The translations under genes and the position numbers were made by a program. Below the pieces are notes generated by a model, which saw only the letters and a list, made by a program, of their open reading frames with translations, was not told where the DNA came from and searched no databases. A stretch of 53,728 bases of DNA from Myxococcales bacterium (GTDB taxonomy: Bacteria; Myxococcota_A; Polyangia; Polyangiales; Polyangiaceae), in assembly GCA_016191785.1 (NCBI GenBank), contig JACPVJ010000156.1:1-53728 (forward strand). The letters are read 5' to 3'. This document shows positions 8,692 to 17,508 of this stretch, piece after piece (position 1 is the first letter of the stretch; every line of letters begins with the position of its first letter).

Positions 8692-10231
8692 GATACGGGA
8701 CGTCGTGCGTCTCTTTGCCAGCGTAGGCGGGCACTCGAGTCGCGGTCATGGTGCTGCGAACGCAGAGCGCACGCCCCGACGCCGGAAACGTGGGATTCAC
8801 GCTGACCTTCACCACCAGGCCGTTCGGCCCGAAGGTCACGGTTCCGCTGTAGCCCGTGCCGCCGTCCATCTGCTTGCAGGCGTGGGTCGCCCAGTTGGCC
8901 TTGACCTTCACGGCGTTCGTCGCCACGGCCGCGTTGTAAGGCGGCGGCTCTTTCGGGGTGGCGCTGGCCGACGGTGCGGGGGGCGAGCTCGGCGGTGGTT
9001 TCTTCGCTACGGTGGCGCTGGGCACGGGGGCCGGCTCGGGAGTGCTCGCCACCGGTGCCGCCGAGGGCACCACGCTGGCCGACGCGACCGCGATCGGAGG
9101 CCGACTCGACTCGTCGGCGCCGGGTCGAAGGTAGACCCAGAGAGCAAGCGCCGCGGCGACGGCGAACAGACCCACGAGCCCGACCATCGCTCCGACGGCG
9201 AGGCCGAGCGCGCCTCGGCGCGGCTCCGTCGCGGCGGTCACGATGGGCACCGCCGTGGCGTTCACCGCGTGGGCGGGGGCCGGCGGAACCGAGGGCCAAC
9301 GCGGACTGCTCGGGTCGGGCGCCGGCCCAGGCAGCGGGCCGACGCCCAGCACCTCGGTCAAGAGCACATTGCCCGCCTCGCTCGCCGTGGGGAAGCGCTG
9401 CGCCGGATCCCGGGCCATGCAGCGGGCGAACCATGCGTCGAACGCCGGCGGTAACTTCGCGGCGCCGAGCTCGGCGGCGCGCGCCGACGCCGCCACCATC
9501 GGCTCGAACAAGATCTCACGCATCAACTGCGCCACCGACGCACCCGGGTGAGCGCCCGCGTGCCAGTACGGCTTCGCCGTCAAGAGCCAGAACGCGATCA
9601 GCCCCAGGGCCCAGACGTCGCTCGCGGGCGTCACGTGGCTCCGGAGCTCGGTCTGCTCCGGCGCCATCCACATCGGCGTGCCCATCGCGGCGGTGGACGC
9701 GGTGCGCGCGTCGGCGGCCACGCGCGCGATGCCGAAGTCCAGCATCTTGACGATCACCGGGTGCGTGGTGCTCTGCGTGCGCGCCAGGAACACGTTCTCG
9801 GGCTTCACGTCCCGGTGGACCACGCCCCGGGCATGGGCGGCCGCGAGGGCGTGGCACACCGGGCGCAAGATCTCGGCGGCCTCGGATGGCGAAAGGGGAC
9901 CGCGCCGCGCCACGTAGTCCAGCAGGTTCTCGCCGTGCAGGAGCTCCATCGCGAGCCAAGGCACGCCGAGCTGGGCGTCCACGCCGGCGGCAACCACTTC
10001 GACCACGTGATCGCTGGGCACCATGGCGCCCACGCGCGCCTCGCGCTCGAAGCGCTCGCGCATGGTCGGATCGAGCACCAGGCTCGAGTGCATCACCTTG
10101 AGCGCGCGCTGCTTGCCGGTGCTGACCTGCACTGCCACGTACACCGCGCCCATCCCGCCCGAGCTCAGCGGGCGCTCGATCCGAAAGTCGCCTCCGAGGG
10201 TGGTGCCGGGCCTGAGCTCTGTGGCGTCCAC
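8678..10231 (-). CDS. Ser/Thr protein kinase with exported AgmX/PglI-like C-terminal domain
   Basis: 517 residues, GTG start at 10231. Kinase domain about 15-275: loop PLSSGGMGAVY, Lys45 in ALKVM, HRDVKPEN (139-146), DFGIAR (165-170), MAPEQ. A membrane span follows near residues 345-365 (GAMVGLVGLFAVAAALALWVY). The exported region is Ala/Pro/Ser-rich and ends in a compact domain (about 430-517) with GTVTFGPNGLVVKV, a Cys in ALCVRS, and RVPAYAG, the pattern of AgmX/PglI C-terminal domains found at the ends of myxobacterial surface and kinase proteins. It starts 10 bases after the stop of the CobA-HemD gene and overlaps the lipoprotein gene downstream. Confidence 0.9.
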   Translation of the reverse strand: MDATELRPGTTLGGDFRIERPLSSGGMGAVYVAVQVSTGKQRALKVMHSSLVLDPTMRERFEREARVGAMVPSDHVVEVVAAGVDAQLGVPWLAMELLHGENLLDYVARRGPLSPSEAAEILRPVCHALAAAHARGVVHRDVKPENVFLARTQSTTHPVIVKMLDFGIARVAADARTASTAAMGTPMWMAPEQTELRSHVTPASDVWALGLIAFWLLTAKPYWHAGAHPGASVAQLMREILFEPMVAASARAAELGAAKLPPAFDAWFARCMARDPAQRFPTASEAGNVLLTEVLGVGPLPGPAPDPSSPRWPSVPPAPAHAVNATAVPIVTAATEPRRGALGLAVGAMVGLVGLFAVAAALALWVYLRPGADESSRPPIAVASASVVPSAAPVASTPEPAPVPSATVAKKPPPSSPPAPSASATPKEPPPYNAAVATNAVKVKANWATHACKQMDGGTGYSGTVTFGPNGLVVKVSVNPTFPASGRALCVRSTMTATRVPAYAGKETHDVPYHVSF

Positions 10232-10241
10232 GCCGCGAAGC

Positions 10242-11768
10242 CTAGCACGCGGGGGCCTGCCCGAAGTGAGCCGTGAGCGCGTCGAGCAGGCCGTCGATGG
10301 TGTAGGTGCTGGCCGTCACGGTGGGCGCGATGCCGCGCTCCGTGAGCGCGCGGGTGGTGATCGGGCCGATGCTCGCGACGGCGACGCTCGCGGGCATCGC
10401 CGCCGCATCGGGACCGAGCAAGTCGCACGCCGACGCCACCGTCGACCCGGAGGTGAAAAGGACGGCGTCCACTTGCCCCGAGCCAAGAAGCTCGTGCAAC
10501 GCGCTGGCCCGCTCGGCGGAGACCGGCCGAGTCTCGTAGGCAGCGACGACGTCCACTTGCGCTCCCGAGGCGCGCAGCAGCTCGGGCAGCGCGTCGCGGG
10601 CCACGAGCGCCCGCGGGATCAGCACCCGGTGCACGGGCCCGCTCTCGAGCAGCGCGCGACCGAGGGCCTCACCCACGTACTCTTCCGCCATCAGATCTGC
10701 CGCGATGCCGTGGTCGGCCAGCGCGGCGCGGGTCCGCGGGCCGATTGCTGCCACCTTCGCCGCGCCGAACGCCCGCGCGTCTCGCCCCTCGGCGCCGAGC
10801 GCTGCGAAGAAGCGCTCCACGCCGTTGGCGCTGGTGAACACCACCCAGTCGTAGCTCGCCGCGTCGCGCGCGGTGCGAGCGAGCGCGTCCGGATCCGGTG
10901 GGTCGCAGATCTCGATCACCGGGAACACCACCGGCTCGGCGCCCCGCCCACGGACCGCCCGCGCGGTGCCCTCGGCCTGCTGCGGAGCCCGCGGAATCAG
11001 CACGCGCTTGCCGAACAGCGGTTGCGAGTCGAACCAGCGCAGCTCGTCCCGCAAGCTCACGACCTCGCCGACGATGATCACGGCGGGGTTCGTCACCTGC
11101 GCGGTGCGCACGCGAGTCGCGATGTCGGCCAGGGTTCCGGTGATCACGCGCTGCTCGGGGCGCGTGCCCCACTGGACGACGGCGACCGGAGTGGTGACCG
11201 GACGACCGCCCTCGATGATCGCAGCGGTGATCTCTTCGATTCGTCGCATGCCCATCAGCACGCAGATGGTGTCGGTCGCGGTCGCGAGCTTCTTCCACGC
11301 GTCCGGCGACCACTCTTTGCCGGCCTTGTCGCTGCCGGTGATGATGGTGACGCTCGACGACAAGTCGCGGTGCGTCAGCGAGAGCCCGGCGTAGGCGCTG
11401 GCGCCCACCGCCGACGGGATCCCGGGCACGACCTCGAAGGCAATTCCCGCTCGGGCGAGGACGGTGGCTTCTTCCGAGCCCCGCGCGAACAAGAAGGGGT
11501 CGCCGCCCTTGAGACGCACGACGCGCTTCCCTTCGCGGGCGTGGCGAATGATCAGATCGCTGATCTCTGCCTGCGATGGGCTCTCGACGCCGTAGCGCTT
11601 GCCGACGTTGATCTTCTCGGCCGTCGGACAAGCGTCGAGCAACGAGGGGTGAGCGAGCGCGTCGAAGAGCACGACCTCGGCTCGCGAAAGGGCCTCGAGG
11701 CCCCGGACGGTGATCAGGCCCGGGTCCCCGGGGCCTGCCCCCACCAGCCAGACTTTCCCAGCGGTCAT
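10242..11768 (-). CDS. cobA-hemD: Fused uroporphyrinogen-III C-methyltransferase / uroporphyrinogen-III synthase
   Basis: 508 residues. The N-terminal half (about 1-245) is an SAM-dependent uroporphyrinogen-III methyltransferase: VGAGPGDPGLIT, VRLKGGDPFLFARGSEE, VVPGIPSAVGA, ITGSDKAGKE, LMGMRRIEE. It makes precorrin-2 for siroheme and cobalamin. The C-terminal half (about 255-508) has the HemD pattern (VLIPRAPQQAEGTARAVRGRG, YDWVVFTSANGVERFF, AIGPRTRAALADHGI, DAVLFTSGSTV), which cyclises hydroxymethylbilane to uroporphyrinogen III. Such fusions are known in several bacterial phyla. The enzyme therefore sits at the heme/siroheme/B12 branch point. TACGCT lies 9 bases before the ATG. It is divergent from the GYF_2/GAF gene. 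Confidence 0.93.
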   Translation of the reverse strand: MTAGKVWLVGAGPGDPGLITVRGLEALSRAEVVLFDALAHPSLLDACPTAEKINVGKRYGVESPSQAEISDLIIRHAREGKRVVRLKGGDPFLFARGSEEATVLARAGIAFEVVPGIPSAVGASAYAGLSLTHRDLSSSVTIITGSDKAGKEWSPDAWKKLATATDTICVLMGMRRIEEITAAIIEGGRPVTTPVAVVQWGTRPEQRVITGTLADIATRVRTAQVTNPAVIIVGEVVSLRDELRWFDSQPLFGKRVLIPRAPQQAEGTARAVRGRGAEPVVFPVIEICDPPDPDALARTARDAASYDWVVFTSANGVERFFAALGAEGRDARAFGAAKVAAIGPRTRAALADHGIAADLMAEEYVGEALGRALLESGPVHRVLIPRALVARDALPELLRASGAQVDVVAAYETRPVSAERASALHELLGSGQVDAVLFTSGSTVASACDLLGPDAAAMPASVAVASIGPITTRALTERGIAPTVTASTYTIDGLLDALTAHFGQAPAC

Positions 11769-11777
11769 GCTGGCCCG

Positions 11778-11783
11778 AGCGTA
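11778..11783 (-). promoter_or_regulatory. Candidate -10 hexamer TACGCT of cobA-hemD
   Basis: TACGCT on the minus strand, 9 bases before the ATG at 11768, in a divergent intergenic region; no Shine-Dalgarno in between. Confidence 0.35.
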
Positions 11784-11867
11784 GTGCTTCGGCGCCGCGT
11801 TGCGACCACCACCCGGGGCAAACCCACGATTTCACGGATTTGGCACGGCGCGTCGAAGGCCTGGCCC

Positions 11868-11896
11868 TTGACACACGCTCAGGCCAAATGACAAAC
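11868..11896 (+). promoter_or_regulatory. Possible -35 box (TTGACA) upstream of the GYF_2/GAF gene
   Basis: A perfect TTGACA at 11868-11873 is followed 17 bases later by ACAAAC, a poor -10. The 5' leader to the ATG at 12004 would be about 100 bases. The gene itself has a good Shine-Dalgarno (GGGGGAAAG just before 12001). Weak evidence. Confidence 0.25.
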
Positions 11897-12003
11897 GGCC
11901 CACTTCGGGAGAGCGCCGCGTGCTTCGCGGGCGCCACCCGTGCCGGGCCGGGAGCCTGGCCGCGCCGGGCAAGGGGCCTCGCGCTCGTCTTGGGGGAAAG
12001 CTC

Positions 12004-12945
12004 ATGCAATTGTCTTCGGAAATAGGCTTGACGGACCGGACCTCGACCCTGCCGCCTCCCCCCGACAAGACCGACCCGTGCGCGGCGCCGGTCCCAGGGT
12101 CGGAGCCAGAGCTCGCGCCCACGGGTGAGGGGGTCGTCGGCCCGCAGATCTCGGGGCTGGATCGCTGGTTCGTGACGAACGGCGTCACCGCAGTCGGTCC
12201 GGTCAGCTACGAGCTGCTCCGTCGTGGCGTCGAGACGGGGCGCATTCCGTCGGGGTCGTTCGTCCGGCACGACAGTTGGAAGGTGTGGCGGCGTCTCGAG
12301 GAGCTCGAGCAGCTGTCCGCGGCGAAGCGCGAAGAGGCCATCGTGCACTTGGCGGCGGTCAGCGCGGCCGCGGAAGAGCGCGCCAGCAACCCGTACAACG
12401 CTCCGCCGCCCCCTCCCACCGAGGAAGAGCTCTCGGCGCACGAGCCGGCCAAGCTGCCGTCGATGCGTCCCGCGGCCATCGACCCGGCTGGCGTGCTCGA
12501 GAGCGCCACCGATCTCGAACAGGCGATGTTGCTCGCGCTGTCCACCGCGGTCACCGCCGCCGGCGCCCACATCGGCGTGGTGCACATGACCCGTGTCGAT
12601 CTCGGCGCGACGGTCACCAGCTTCGCCCACGGGCCCGACGCCGAGGTGTTGCTCGGCGAGCGCCTGGCGCCCAACGACCCGGCGCTGCTCGCGGCCCAGG
12701 CCGGACACACCGTGATGGGCGAGCCACGCCTGGGCGAGGCGGGGCGCTACATCGCGGGGCGCATGACCCGCTGCCTTCCGGGGCCGCGGGGGGTCGCGAT
12801 GGTTCCGGTGATGGTCGACGGCCACATGAGCGCGATGATCGAGGTCGGGCGGGCGTCGCGCCCGTTCCGGGCAGCTGAAATCGCCCGGGTCGAGGAAGTC
12901 GCCGAGGCGCTCTCGAAACACATCGTCGCCCTGGGCTGGAACTGA
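12004..12945 (+). CDS. GYF_2-like domain plus GAF-like domain protein
   Basis: 313 residues from ATG at 12004, chosen because GGGGGAAAG lies directly upstream; the frame extends further back but is Arg-rich there. After a Pro-rich start, residues about 52-100 (WFVTNGVTAVGPVSYELLRR, GRIPSGSFVRHDSWKVWRRL) match the GYF_2 pattern, a small domain that binds Pro-rich peptides. Residues about 160-310 have the alternating pattern of a GAF sensor domain (EQAMLLALSTAVTAAGAHIGVVHM ... GVAMVPVMVDGHMSAMIEVGR), but no ligand residues can be named. The linker contains the NPYNAPPPPPTEEE stretch. No catalytic output domain is present, so it may be an adaptor in the kinase network. Confidence 0.75.
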   Translation: MQLSSEIGLTDRTSTLPPPPDKTDPCAAPVPGSEPELAPTGEGVVGPQISGLDRWFVTNGVTAVGPVSYELLRRGVETGRIPSGSFVRHDSWKVWRRLEELEQLSAAKREEAIVHLAAVSAAAEERASNPYNAPPPPPTEEELSAHEPAKLPSMRPAAIDPAGVLESATDLEQAMLLALSTAVTAAGAHIGVVHMTRVDLGATVTSFAHGPDAEVLLGERLAPNDPALLAAQAGHTVMGEPRLGEAGRYIAGRMTRCLPGPRGVAMVPVMVDGHMSAMIEVGRASRPFRAAEIARVEEVAEALSKHIVALGWN

Positions 12946-12958
12946 CAAACTCCCGGGC

Positions 12959-13351
12959 ATGAGAAGGCTCTTCGGCGCAGGTCTCGCGGGTCTGCTCGCC
13001 ACGAGCGCGGCACCGGCGTGCAGCGCGCCGTGCGAGACCGCGGATTCGGACCCGGTCCGCTTCGACGGCGGCGCGCTGACCGCGGACGGGGCGACCTACT
13101 CGACCTCGCCCTGGGATGGTCCGTACCTGCACTTCCCGGCGGGTCGCCGCTTCCAGATCGAGCACCAGCTCGGGGTGACGCCCCCCGTCGTGCTGACCTA
13201 CGTGGCGTTCGACGAGCACCCGTTCGCCGGCAGCAATGCCAGCGAGAGCGCGGGGAACCAAACGGTGATCGAGCGCGTGGACGACGAAGTCGTCCAGGTT
13301 CGAAACGACACCTGCTCGGAGTTCTGGCTGCGAGTGGTGGCGAAAAAGTGA
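12959..13351 (+). CDS. Small lipoprotein of unknown function
   Basis: 130 residues, starting 13 bases after the GYF_2/GAF gene, so probably the second gene of one operon. The signal peptide MRRLFGAGLAGLLATSAAPAC gives a lipidation Cys at residue 21. The mature part looks like a small beta-rich domain (GPYLHFPAGRRFQIEHQLG, PPVVLTYVAFDEHPF) with cysteines near both ends. I do not recognise the family. Its last codons lie inside the hairpin that serves as terminator for the opposing kinase gene. Confidence 0.7.
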   Translation: MRRLFGAGLAGLLATSAAPACSAPCETADSDPVRFDGGALTADGATYSTSPWDGPYLHFPAGRRFQIEHQLGVTPPVVLTYVAFDEHPFAGSNASESAGNQTVIERVDDEVVQVRNDTCSEFWLRVVAKK

Positions 13352-13371
13352 CGCGCTGATTCGCGCGTCAC
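13343..13371 (-). terminator. Intrinsic terminator of the TPR kinase gene
   Basis: A perfect 9-bp stem (GTGACGCGC at 13348-13356, GCGCGTCAC at 13363-13371) with a 6-base loop is followed, reading the minus strand, by five T's (13347-13343). It lies 21 bases after the kinase stop and overlaps the stop codon and last codons of the convergent lipoprotein gene. Reading the plus strand there is no T tract. Confidence 0.75.
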
Positions 13372-13391
13372 GAGTCGCAGGCCGGCCTGAT

Positions 13392-15416
13392 TCAGAGCTG
13401 CGTCGCCTTGGCCGGCATCGACCTCGGGGCCGCCGCTGGCGCGGGCAAGGCCCGCCCCGTCTTTGCCGAGTGCCTGGGCGCGGGCAAGCGGCCGGCATCC
13501 AGCGCGGCCTTCACCTGCTCGAGCCGCGCGACCGGCGCGCCCACCTGACGCGTGTCGCTCCACAGCCGCACCGCCTCCGTGAGGGCCTTCTTCGCCTCGA
13601 CCTGGCGGTGCGCGAGCAACAGCGCGTCACCGTGAGCCAGCCACGCGGCGCCGTTGCGAGGCTCGACCGCCACCGCGCGCTCGGTGTGCTCGAGCGCCTG
13701 TTTGGCGTCGCCCTTCTCGAGGGCGCGCTCGGCGACCACCACGCGTGCCATCACGTTGTCCGGGTCGCTCTTCAACACCTCGCCCGCCTCTCGCACTGCG
13801 GCGTCGTCGAAGCCGGCGTGATGGTACGCCAGGGCCAGCTGTGCGCGGATCGTCGGAGCGGGCGACTTCTCGAGGGCGCGCCGGAACTGCTCGATCGCGT
13901 CGGTGTGCTTGCCCGCCGCGGCGTGCGCGCGCCCGGCGGCCGCGATCGCCAACACCAGATCCGGGGCAAGGCTCTGCGCGGTCTGGGCTTCGCGCACGGC
14001 ATCGTCGGGTTTGCCTTGACGCACCAAGAGCGACGAGAGCGCGGCATGCGGAAGCGCGAAGCTGCCGTCGCGGGCGGCCGCGGCGGTGAGTGACTGCTCC
14101 GCGGCGTCGAGCTTGCCGTGGGCCAGGTCGCGCATGCCCAGAGCCAAGAGCCGTGAGGCCGCCCAACGCCCGGGTGCGCCGGGCTGAGCGTGGGCTCGCT
14201 CGAAGTCGAGGGCGGCGCTCTCCCACTCGCCGGGCGAGAGCGACGCGCTCTCGTTGCCGTACCGCTCGAGCGTGTCGAGCCCCAGCTTGGGTGTGATCGC
14301 AGGCGCGGCGGCAGCCGACCCGGCAGCGACGGCGCGCTCGGCGGCCCGCGCGCGTTTGTTCCGAACGACCTTCGACCCCACGAAGCCGACCACCGTGCAG
14401 GCCAAGACCAGACCCACGAGCGCGGTCACGCGCGACGAGCGGGTGGCCGCCGGCGGCGGAGGCACGATCGCGGCCGCCGTCGTCGTCGGGCTCGGCGCTG
14501 GCGGTGGCTTGGCCGGAAAAGGCGTCGGCATGGCTTGCGTCGTCGCCATCTCGTGGGCAGCGACCTCGCGCGAGGCAGAGGCGAGCGCCCGCGCGAGCTC
14601 GCCCGCGGTCTGATAGCGGGCCTCCGGGGCCTTGGCCAGACAGCGGCGCACGATGGTCTCGACGATCGGGGGCGCGCCCGGGCTGTGGCTCGAGATCGGC
14701 GGGGGGTCGTCGCGCGACGTCGCGACCATCACATCGAGCGACGAGCTTCCCGCGAACGGCCTCGTGCCCGTCACCATCTCGTAGAGCACGACGCCGATCG
14801 CGAAGACGTCGGTGCGCGCGTCCACCGGGGCGCCGCGTGCCTGCTCGGGCGCCATGTACCCCGGGGTGCCGATCACGCGCCCCTCTTCGGTGATGGGCCC
14901 GCTCGCGGGCAGCGTATTGGCGGTGCCCAGGTCGTCGTCGGGCTTCGCGATGCCGAAATCGAGGACCTTCACCCGGTCGCCGGACAGCACCATCACGTTC
15001 TCGGGCTTCAGGTCGCGATGCACGACACCCGCCGCGTGGGCGTGGGCCGCGGCCTCGGAAATGCCCTGGGCAATGTCGAGCGCGCGCGAGATCGGCATGC
15101 GCCCCTGCGCCATGACGTCTCGCAGGTTCTCGCCGGGCACGAGCTCCATCACGATGAAGACCTGACCCGACGCCTCGTCGATCTCGTGCACGGTGGCGAT
15201 GTTCGGATGACTCATCGCGGCTGCCGAGCGCGCTTCTCGCAAGAAGCGCTGGCGTCGCTCGGCAGAGCCCACCAGCTCGGCGGTGAGCACCTTGACGGCC
15301 ACCTTCCGCCCCAAGGTCTCGTCGAGGGCCTCGTACACCACACCCATGCCCCCCGCGCCCAGCTTGCGGCTGATCACGAAATGAGAAAGGCGGGCACCGG
15401 GGGCGAGCTCGGTCAC
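13392..15416 (-). CDS. Ser/Thr protein kinase with membrane span and TPR repeats
   Basis: 674 residues, GTG start. Kinase domain about 10-280: KLGAGGMGVVYE, Lys42 in VAVKV, HRDLKPEN (133-140), DFGIAK (153-158), YMAPEQARG. A Pro-rich linker and one hydrophobic segment (VTALVGLVLACTVVGFVGS, about residue 335) lead to an exported region of about 280 residues made of TPR repeats (LAHGKLDAAEQSLTAAAARD, QGKPDDAVREAQTAQSLAPD, AGKHTDAIEQFRRALEKSP, KGDAKQALEHTERAVAVEP). The TPR array would bind a protein partner in the periplasm. The gene is divergent from a small TPR gene 78 bases away. Confidence 0.92.
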   Translation of the reverse strand: MTELAPGARLSHFVISRKLGAGGMGVVYEALDETLGRKVAVKVLTAELVGSAERRQRFLREARSAAAMSHPNIATVHEIDEASGQVFIVMELVPGENLRDVMAQGRMPISRALDIAQGISEAAAHAHAAGVVHRDLKPENVMVLSGDRVKVLDFGIAKPDDDLGTANTLPASGPITEEGRVIGTPGYMAPEQARGAPVDARTDVFAIGVVLYEMVTGTRPFAGSSSLDVMVATSRDDPPPISSHSPGAPPIVETIVRRCLAKAPEARYQTAGELARALASASREVAAHEMATTQAMPTPFPAKPPPAPSPTTTAAAIVPPPPAATRSSRVTALVGLVLACTVVGFVGSKVVRNKRARAAERAVAAGSAAAAPAITPKLGLDTLERYGNESASLSPGEWESAALDFERAHAQPGAPGRWAASRLLALGMRDLAHGKLDAAEQSLTAAAARDGSFALPHAALSSLLVRQGKPDDAVREAQTAQSLAPDLVLAIAAAGRAHAAAGKHTDAIEQFRRALEKSPAPTIRAQLALAYHHAGFDDAAVREAGEVLKSDPDNVMARVVVAERALEKGDAKQALEHTERAVAVEPRNGAAWLAHGDALLLAHRQVEAKKALTEAVRLWSDTRQVGAPVARLEQVKAALDAGRLPAPRHSAKTGRALPAPAAAPRSMPAKATQL

Positions 15417-15493
15417 GAGCCCATAAAATGGCTTGCCCGCCCGCGCGAAGCAACCTTGACGCCCGGCAGCTTCGGCTCGACGACTGTGTGGCC

Positions 15494-15802
15494 ATGAACA
15501 AGCGGCTGGAGATGCTCGAGAAGATGGTGGAGAGCGGCAGCGCCGATTCGTTCGCGCGGTACGCGCTCGCGATGGAATACCGGAAGGTCGGTCGTCACGA
15601 CGCGGCCCTGGCCGCGTTCACCGCGCTCCGAGAAGCAGACCCGAGCTACCTGCCGATGTACTTGATGGCCGGGCAGCTCTTGATCGACACGCAGCGCGGA
15701 GACGAGGCCAAAGGCTGGCTCACGGCGGGCATCGCCCTCGCCAAGCAGAAGGGCGAGGGCAAGGCCGAAGCAGAGCTGGAAGCGGCGCTGGCGCTCACCT
15801 GA
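15494..15802 (+). CDS. Small soluble TPR protein
   Basis: 102 residues from ATG at 15494; the open frame starts at 15428 but the extra residues are unlike the rest. The sequence is almost entirely helical with TPR spacing (SADSFARYALAMEYRKVGRH, DAALAAFTALREADP, YLPMYLMAGQLLIDTQRG, DEAKGWLTAGIALAKQKG). Two to three TPR motifs suggest a protein-binding adaptor. Its stop codon directly abuts the stop of the convergent patatin gene (TGATCA), leaving no intergenic base. Confidence 0.8.
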   Translation: MNKRLEMLEKMVESGSADSFARYALAMEYRKVGRHDAALAAFTALREADPSYLPMYLMAGQLLIDTQRGDEAKGWLTAGIALAKQKGEGKAEAELEAALALT

Positions 15803-17065
15803 TCAACCCACGGCGGGTGGGGGCAGCGTCCAGCTTCCGCCCTCGCCCCCGCCCTCGACCGGTTCGTCGTCCTCGGCGGCGCCCAAGAAGTCCAGGACCT
15901 GAGCGCGCCGCGCGTGCGCGTCGCTGCGCCCGAGATCGATCAAGCGTCGAGCGAAGCCACCGTCGAAGAGCAGGTAGCTCGCCAGGTCGGCGTCGTCGAT
16001 GCCTCCGGCGTCGAGCAGCCTGAGCAGTTGCTTCGTGACCACGGGACCCGCGCGAAGCTTGCCGTTTCGCATGTACTCCGCCGCCAGGGTGCCGATGCCC
16101 TCGGTGGGGCGCACTACCAGCATCTCGATCGGGCGGAAGCTGTGCCCGCCGCGCATCAGCGCGCTCTCGTTGAGCTTGTCCACGAAGGGCGCCCCGAACG
16201 CTGCTTCGCCGCTCGCCATCAGGTCGTTCAGCAGGTTCACGAACCCGAGGTCGTTGTCCAAGTGGTCGAGCAAGAGCGCGTTCATGATCTTGCCGAGCAG
16301 CACGGTGGCGCTGGGCGACGAGATCGGCCCGGGGGTGGTGTGCGCCACGCCGCGCACCAGGCGCGACGTGCCGACCACCAGCACGTGGGTGGCGCCCAGG
16401 CGAATCGCCGGCGCGACCGGAGTGTTCTGCCGAACGCCGCCGTCCACGTAGAGCTGGCTGCCGATCTGCACCGGCGGAAAGAGCAGCGGGATGGCGGCAG
16501 ACGCCAGGGCGTGCTGCGGCCCGATGCGCTCGGCGCGGATCAGGGTGCGCGGCGGCGCCCGGGTGGGCAGCGACGTGCTCGGGCCGGTCTGCATGAAGAT
16601 CACGGTTCGCCCCGTCGACACCTCGGTGGCCGAGACGCTGAGCGCCTTCAAGACCCCGGTCTTGAGCGTGCGCGTGACGGCCCGCCACGGCACCTCGCGC
16701 TGCACCAGGCGCGCCATGGGACTGACGTCGAAGATGCCGGCGCCACCGCCCCCGCCCAGCAAGACACGCGGCAGGCTGATGGCTTGCCGGAGGCCGAACC
16801 CCAAGACGTCGTCCAGGCGCAGGCTCGACCACACGTCCACCAGCCGGCGCATGCCCAGCACCGGGTCGGCCAGGTGCGCGGCCAGGTACGCGCAATTGAT
16901 GGCCCCCACGCTGGTTCCGCAGAGCACGTCCACGCGGGGCGGCGCGCCGCGCATGCGCGTGAGCTCGTCGAACAGGTACCAGAGCACCCCCACTTCGTAC
17001 GCGCCACGAGCACCGCCCCCCGAGAGGATGATGGCGAGCCGCCGGCGCTGGGGTTTGTCGGTCAC
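15803..17065 (-). CDS. Patatin-like phospholipase
   Basis: 420 residues, GTG start. All patatin elements are present: oxyanion hole GGGARG (16-21), nucleophile GTSVG with Ser52, and catalytic Asp208 in DGGVRQN. Patatins are Ser-Asp dyad acyl hydrolases acting on phospholipids or lysophospholipids. No signal peptide is visible, so the enzyme is cytosolic or exported by another route. The C-terminal ~150 residues are an extension of unknown role ending in Gly/Pro-rich sequence. TAGCGT lies 9 bases before the start. Confidence 0.92.
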   Translation of the reverse strand: MTDKPQRRRLAIILSGGGARGAYEVGVLWYLFDELTRMRGAPPRVDVLCGTSVGAINCAYLAAHLADPVLGMRRLVDVWSSLRLDDVLGFGLRQAISLPRVLLGGGGGAGIFDVSPMARLVQREVPWRAVTRTLKTGVLKALSVSATEVSTGRTVIFMQTGPSTSLPTRAPPRTLIRAERIGPQHALASAAIPLLFPPVQIGSQLYVDGGVRQNTPVAPAIRLGATHVLVVGTSRLVRGVAHTTPGPISSPSATVLLGKIMNALLLDHLDNDLGFVNLLNDLMASGEAAFGAPFVDKLNESALMRGGHSFRPIEMLVVRPTEGIGTLAAEYMRNGKLRAGPVVTKQLLRLLDAGGIDDADLASYLLFDGGFARRLIDLGRSDAHARRAQVLDFLGAAEDDEPVEGGGEGGSWTLPPPAVG

Positions 17066-17074
17066 GAACCGGGG

Positions 17075-17080
17075 ACGCTA
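17075..17080 (-). promoter_or_regulatory. Candidate -10 hexamer TAGCGT of the patatin gene
   Basis: TAGCGT on the minus strand, 9 bases before GTG at 17065, within the 60-base gap to the upstream gene; no Shine-Dalgarno in between. Confidence 0.35.
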
Positions 17081-17125
17081 CTCCAATTCGCCGCCCGGCG
17101 CAGCGCCCTCGTCGCGGCGGCACGG

Positions 17126-17395
17126 TCAGGCGGCGTAGCCGATCCCGTTCACCCGCGGGGCAGAGCGCGGCGCCGCGTCGCGCGCGTCGTCCAGGCGCGA
17201 CAGGTAGGCGATCTCTTCTCGCCGCGCGCGCTCGGCGTCCGCCGCCCATTCGATGGCCGCATCCAGGTCGGCGTTCACTCGCGGGTCGGCGGGCCGCGAG
17301 CGCCCGCGCACGCTGAGCAACATGCGCGAGGTCAGCGTCCAAAACCGAAGCTCGTTCCGTTCGATGGCGATCAGCAGTCGTCGTCGGGTCTTCAT
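17126..17395 (-). CDS. Small conserved-looking protein of unknown function
   Basis: 89 residues from ATG at 17395. A longer frame starts at 17482, but its extra 29 codons have AT-richer third positions unlike neighbouring genes, so I prefer the internal start. The protein begins MKTRRRLLIAIERNELRFWTL and is charged and helical (DLDAAIEWAADAERARREEIAYLSR). No membrane segment, Cys pair or known motif is seen. It lies upstream of the patatin gene on the same strand and is divergent from the M50 protease gene. Confidence 0.55.
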   Translation of the reverse strand: MKTRRRLLIAIERNELRFWTLTSRMLLSVRGRSRPADPRVNADLDAAIEWAADAERARREEIAYLSRLDDARDAAPRSAPRVNGIGYAA

Positions 17396-17481
17396 GTCCG
17401 GCAACGTGGGCCTGGCGCCGCGTTTCGTCGAACAGATAAACTGCCCGCCAAGCATCGTTTTTCTCAATGCGTTCCGTTTCA

Positions 17482-17508
17482 TCGAGCATTCCGATGAATA
17501 CTGCTCGA
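17482..17508. promoter_or_regulatory. Inverted repeat in the divergent region before the M50 protease gene
   Basis: Perfect 7-bp arms TCGAGCA (17482-17488) and TGCTCGA (17502-17508) are separated by 13 bases, in an AT-richer stretch between two divergent genes. A second short inverted repeat, CCCCA-CAT-TGGGG (17538-17550), sits just before the ATG at 17553. Both could be operator sites. Confidence 0.3.

Noticed and set aside
10239..10244. TAGGCT as -10 of the kinase gene at 10231
   Set aside because: The TAG is the stop codon of cobA-hemD, so the match is at least partly forced by the coding sequence. Left out of the leaderless tally.
11841..11856. Sigma54 promoter (TGGCAC) upstream of the GYF_2/GAF gene
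   Set aside because: TGGCAC is present but the -12 element at the required distance reads GTCG rather than TTGC.
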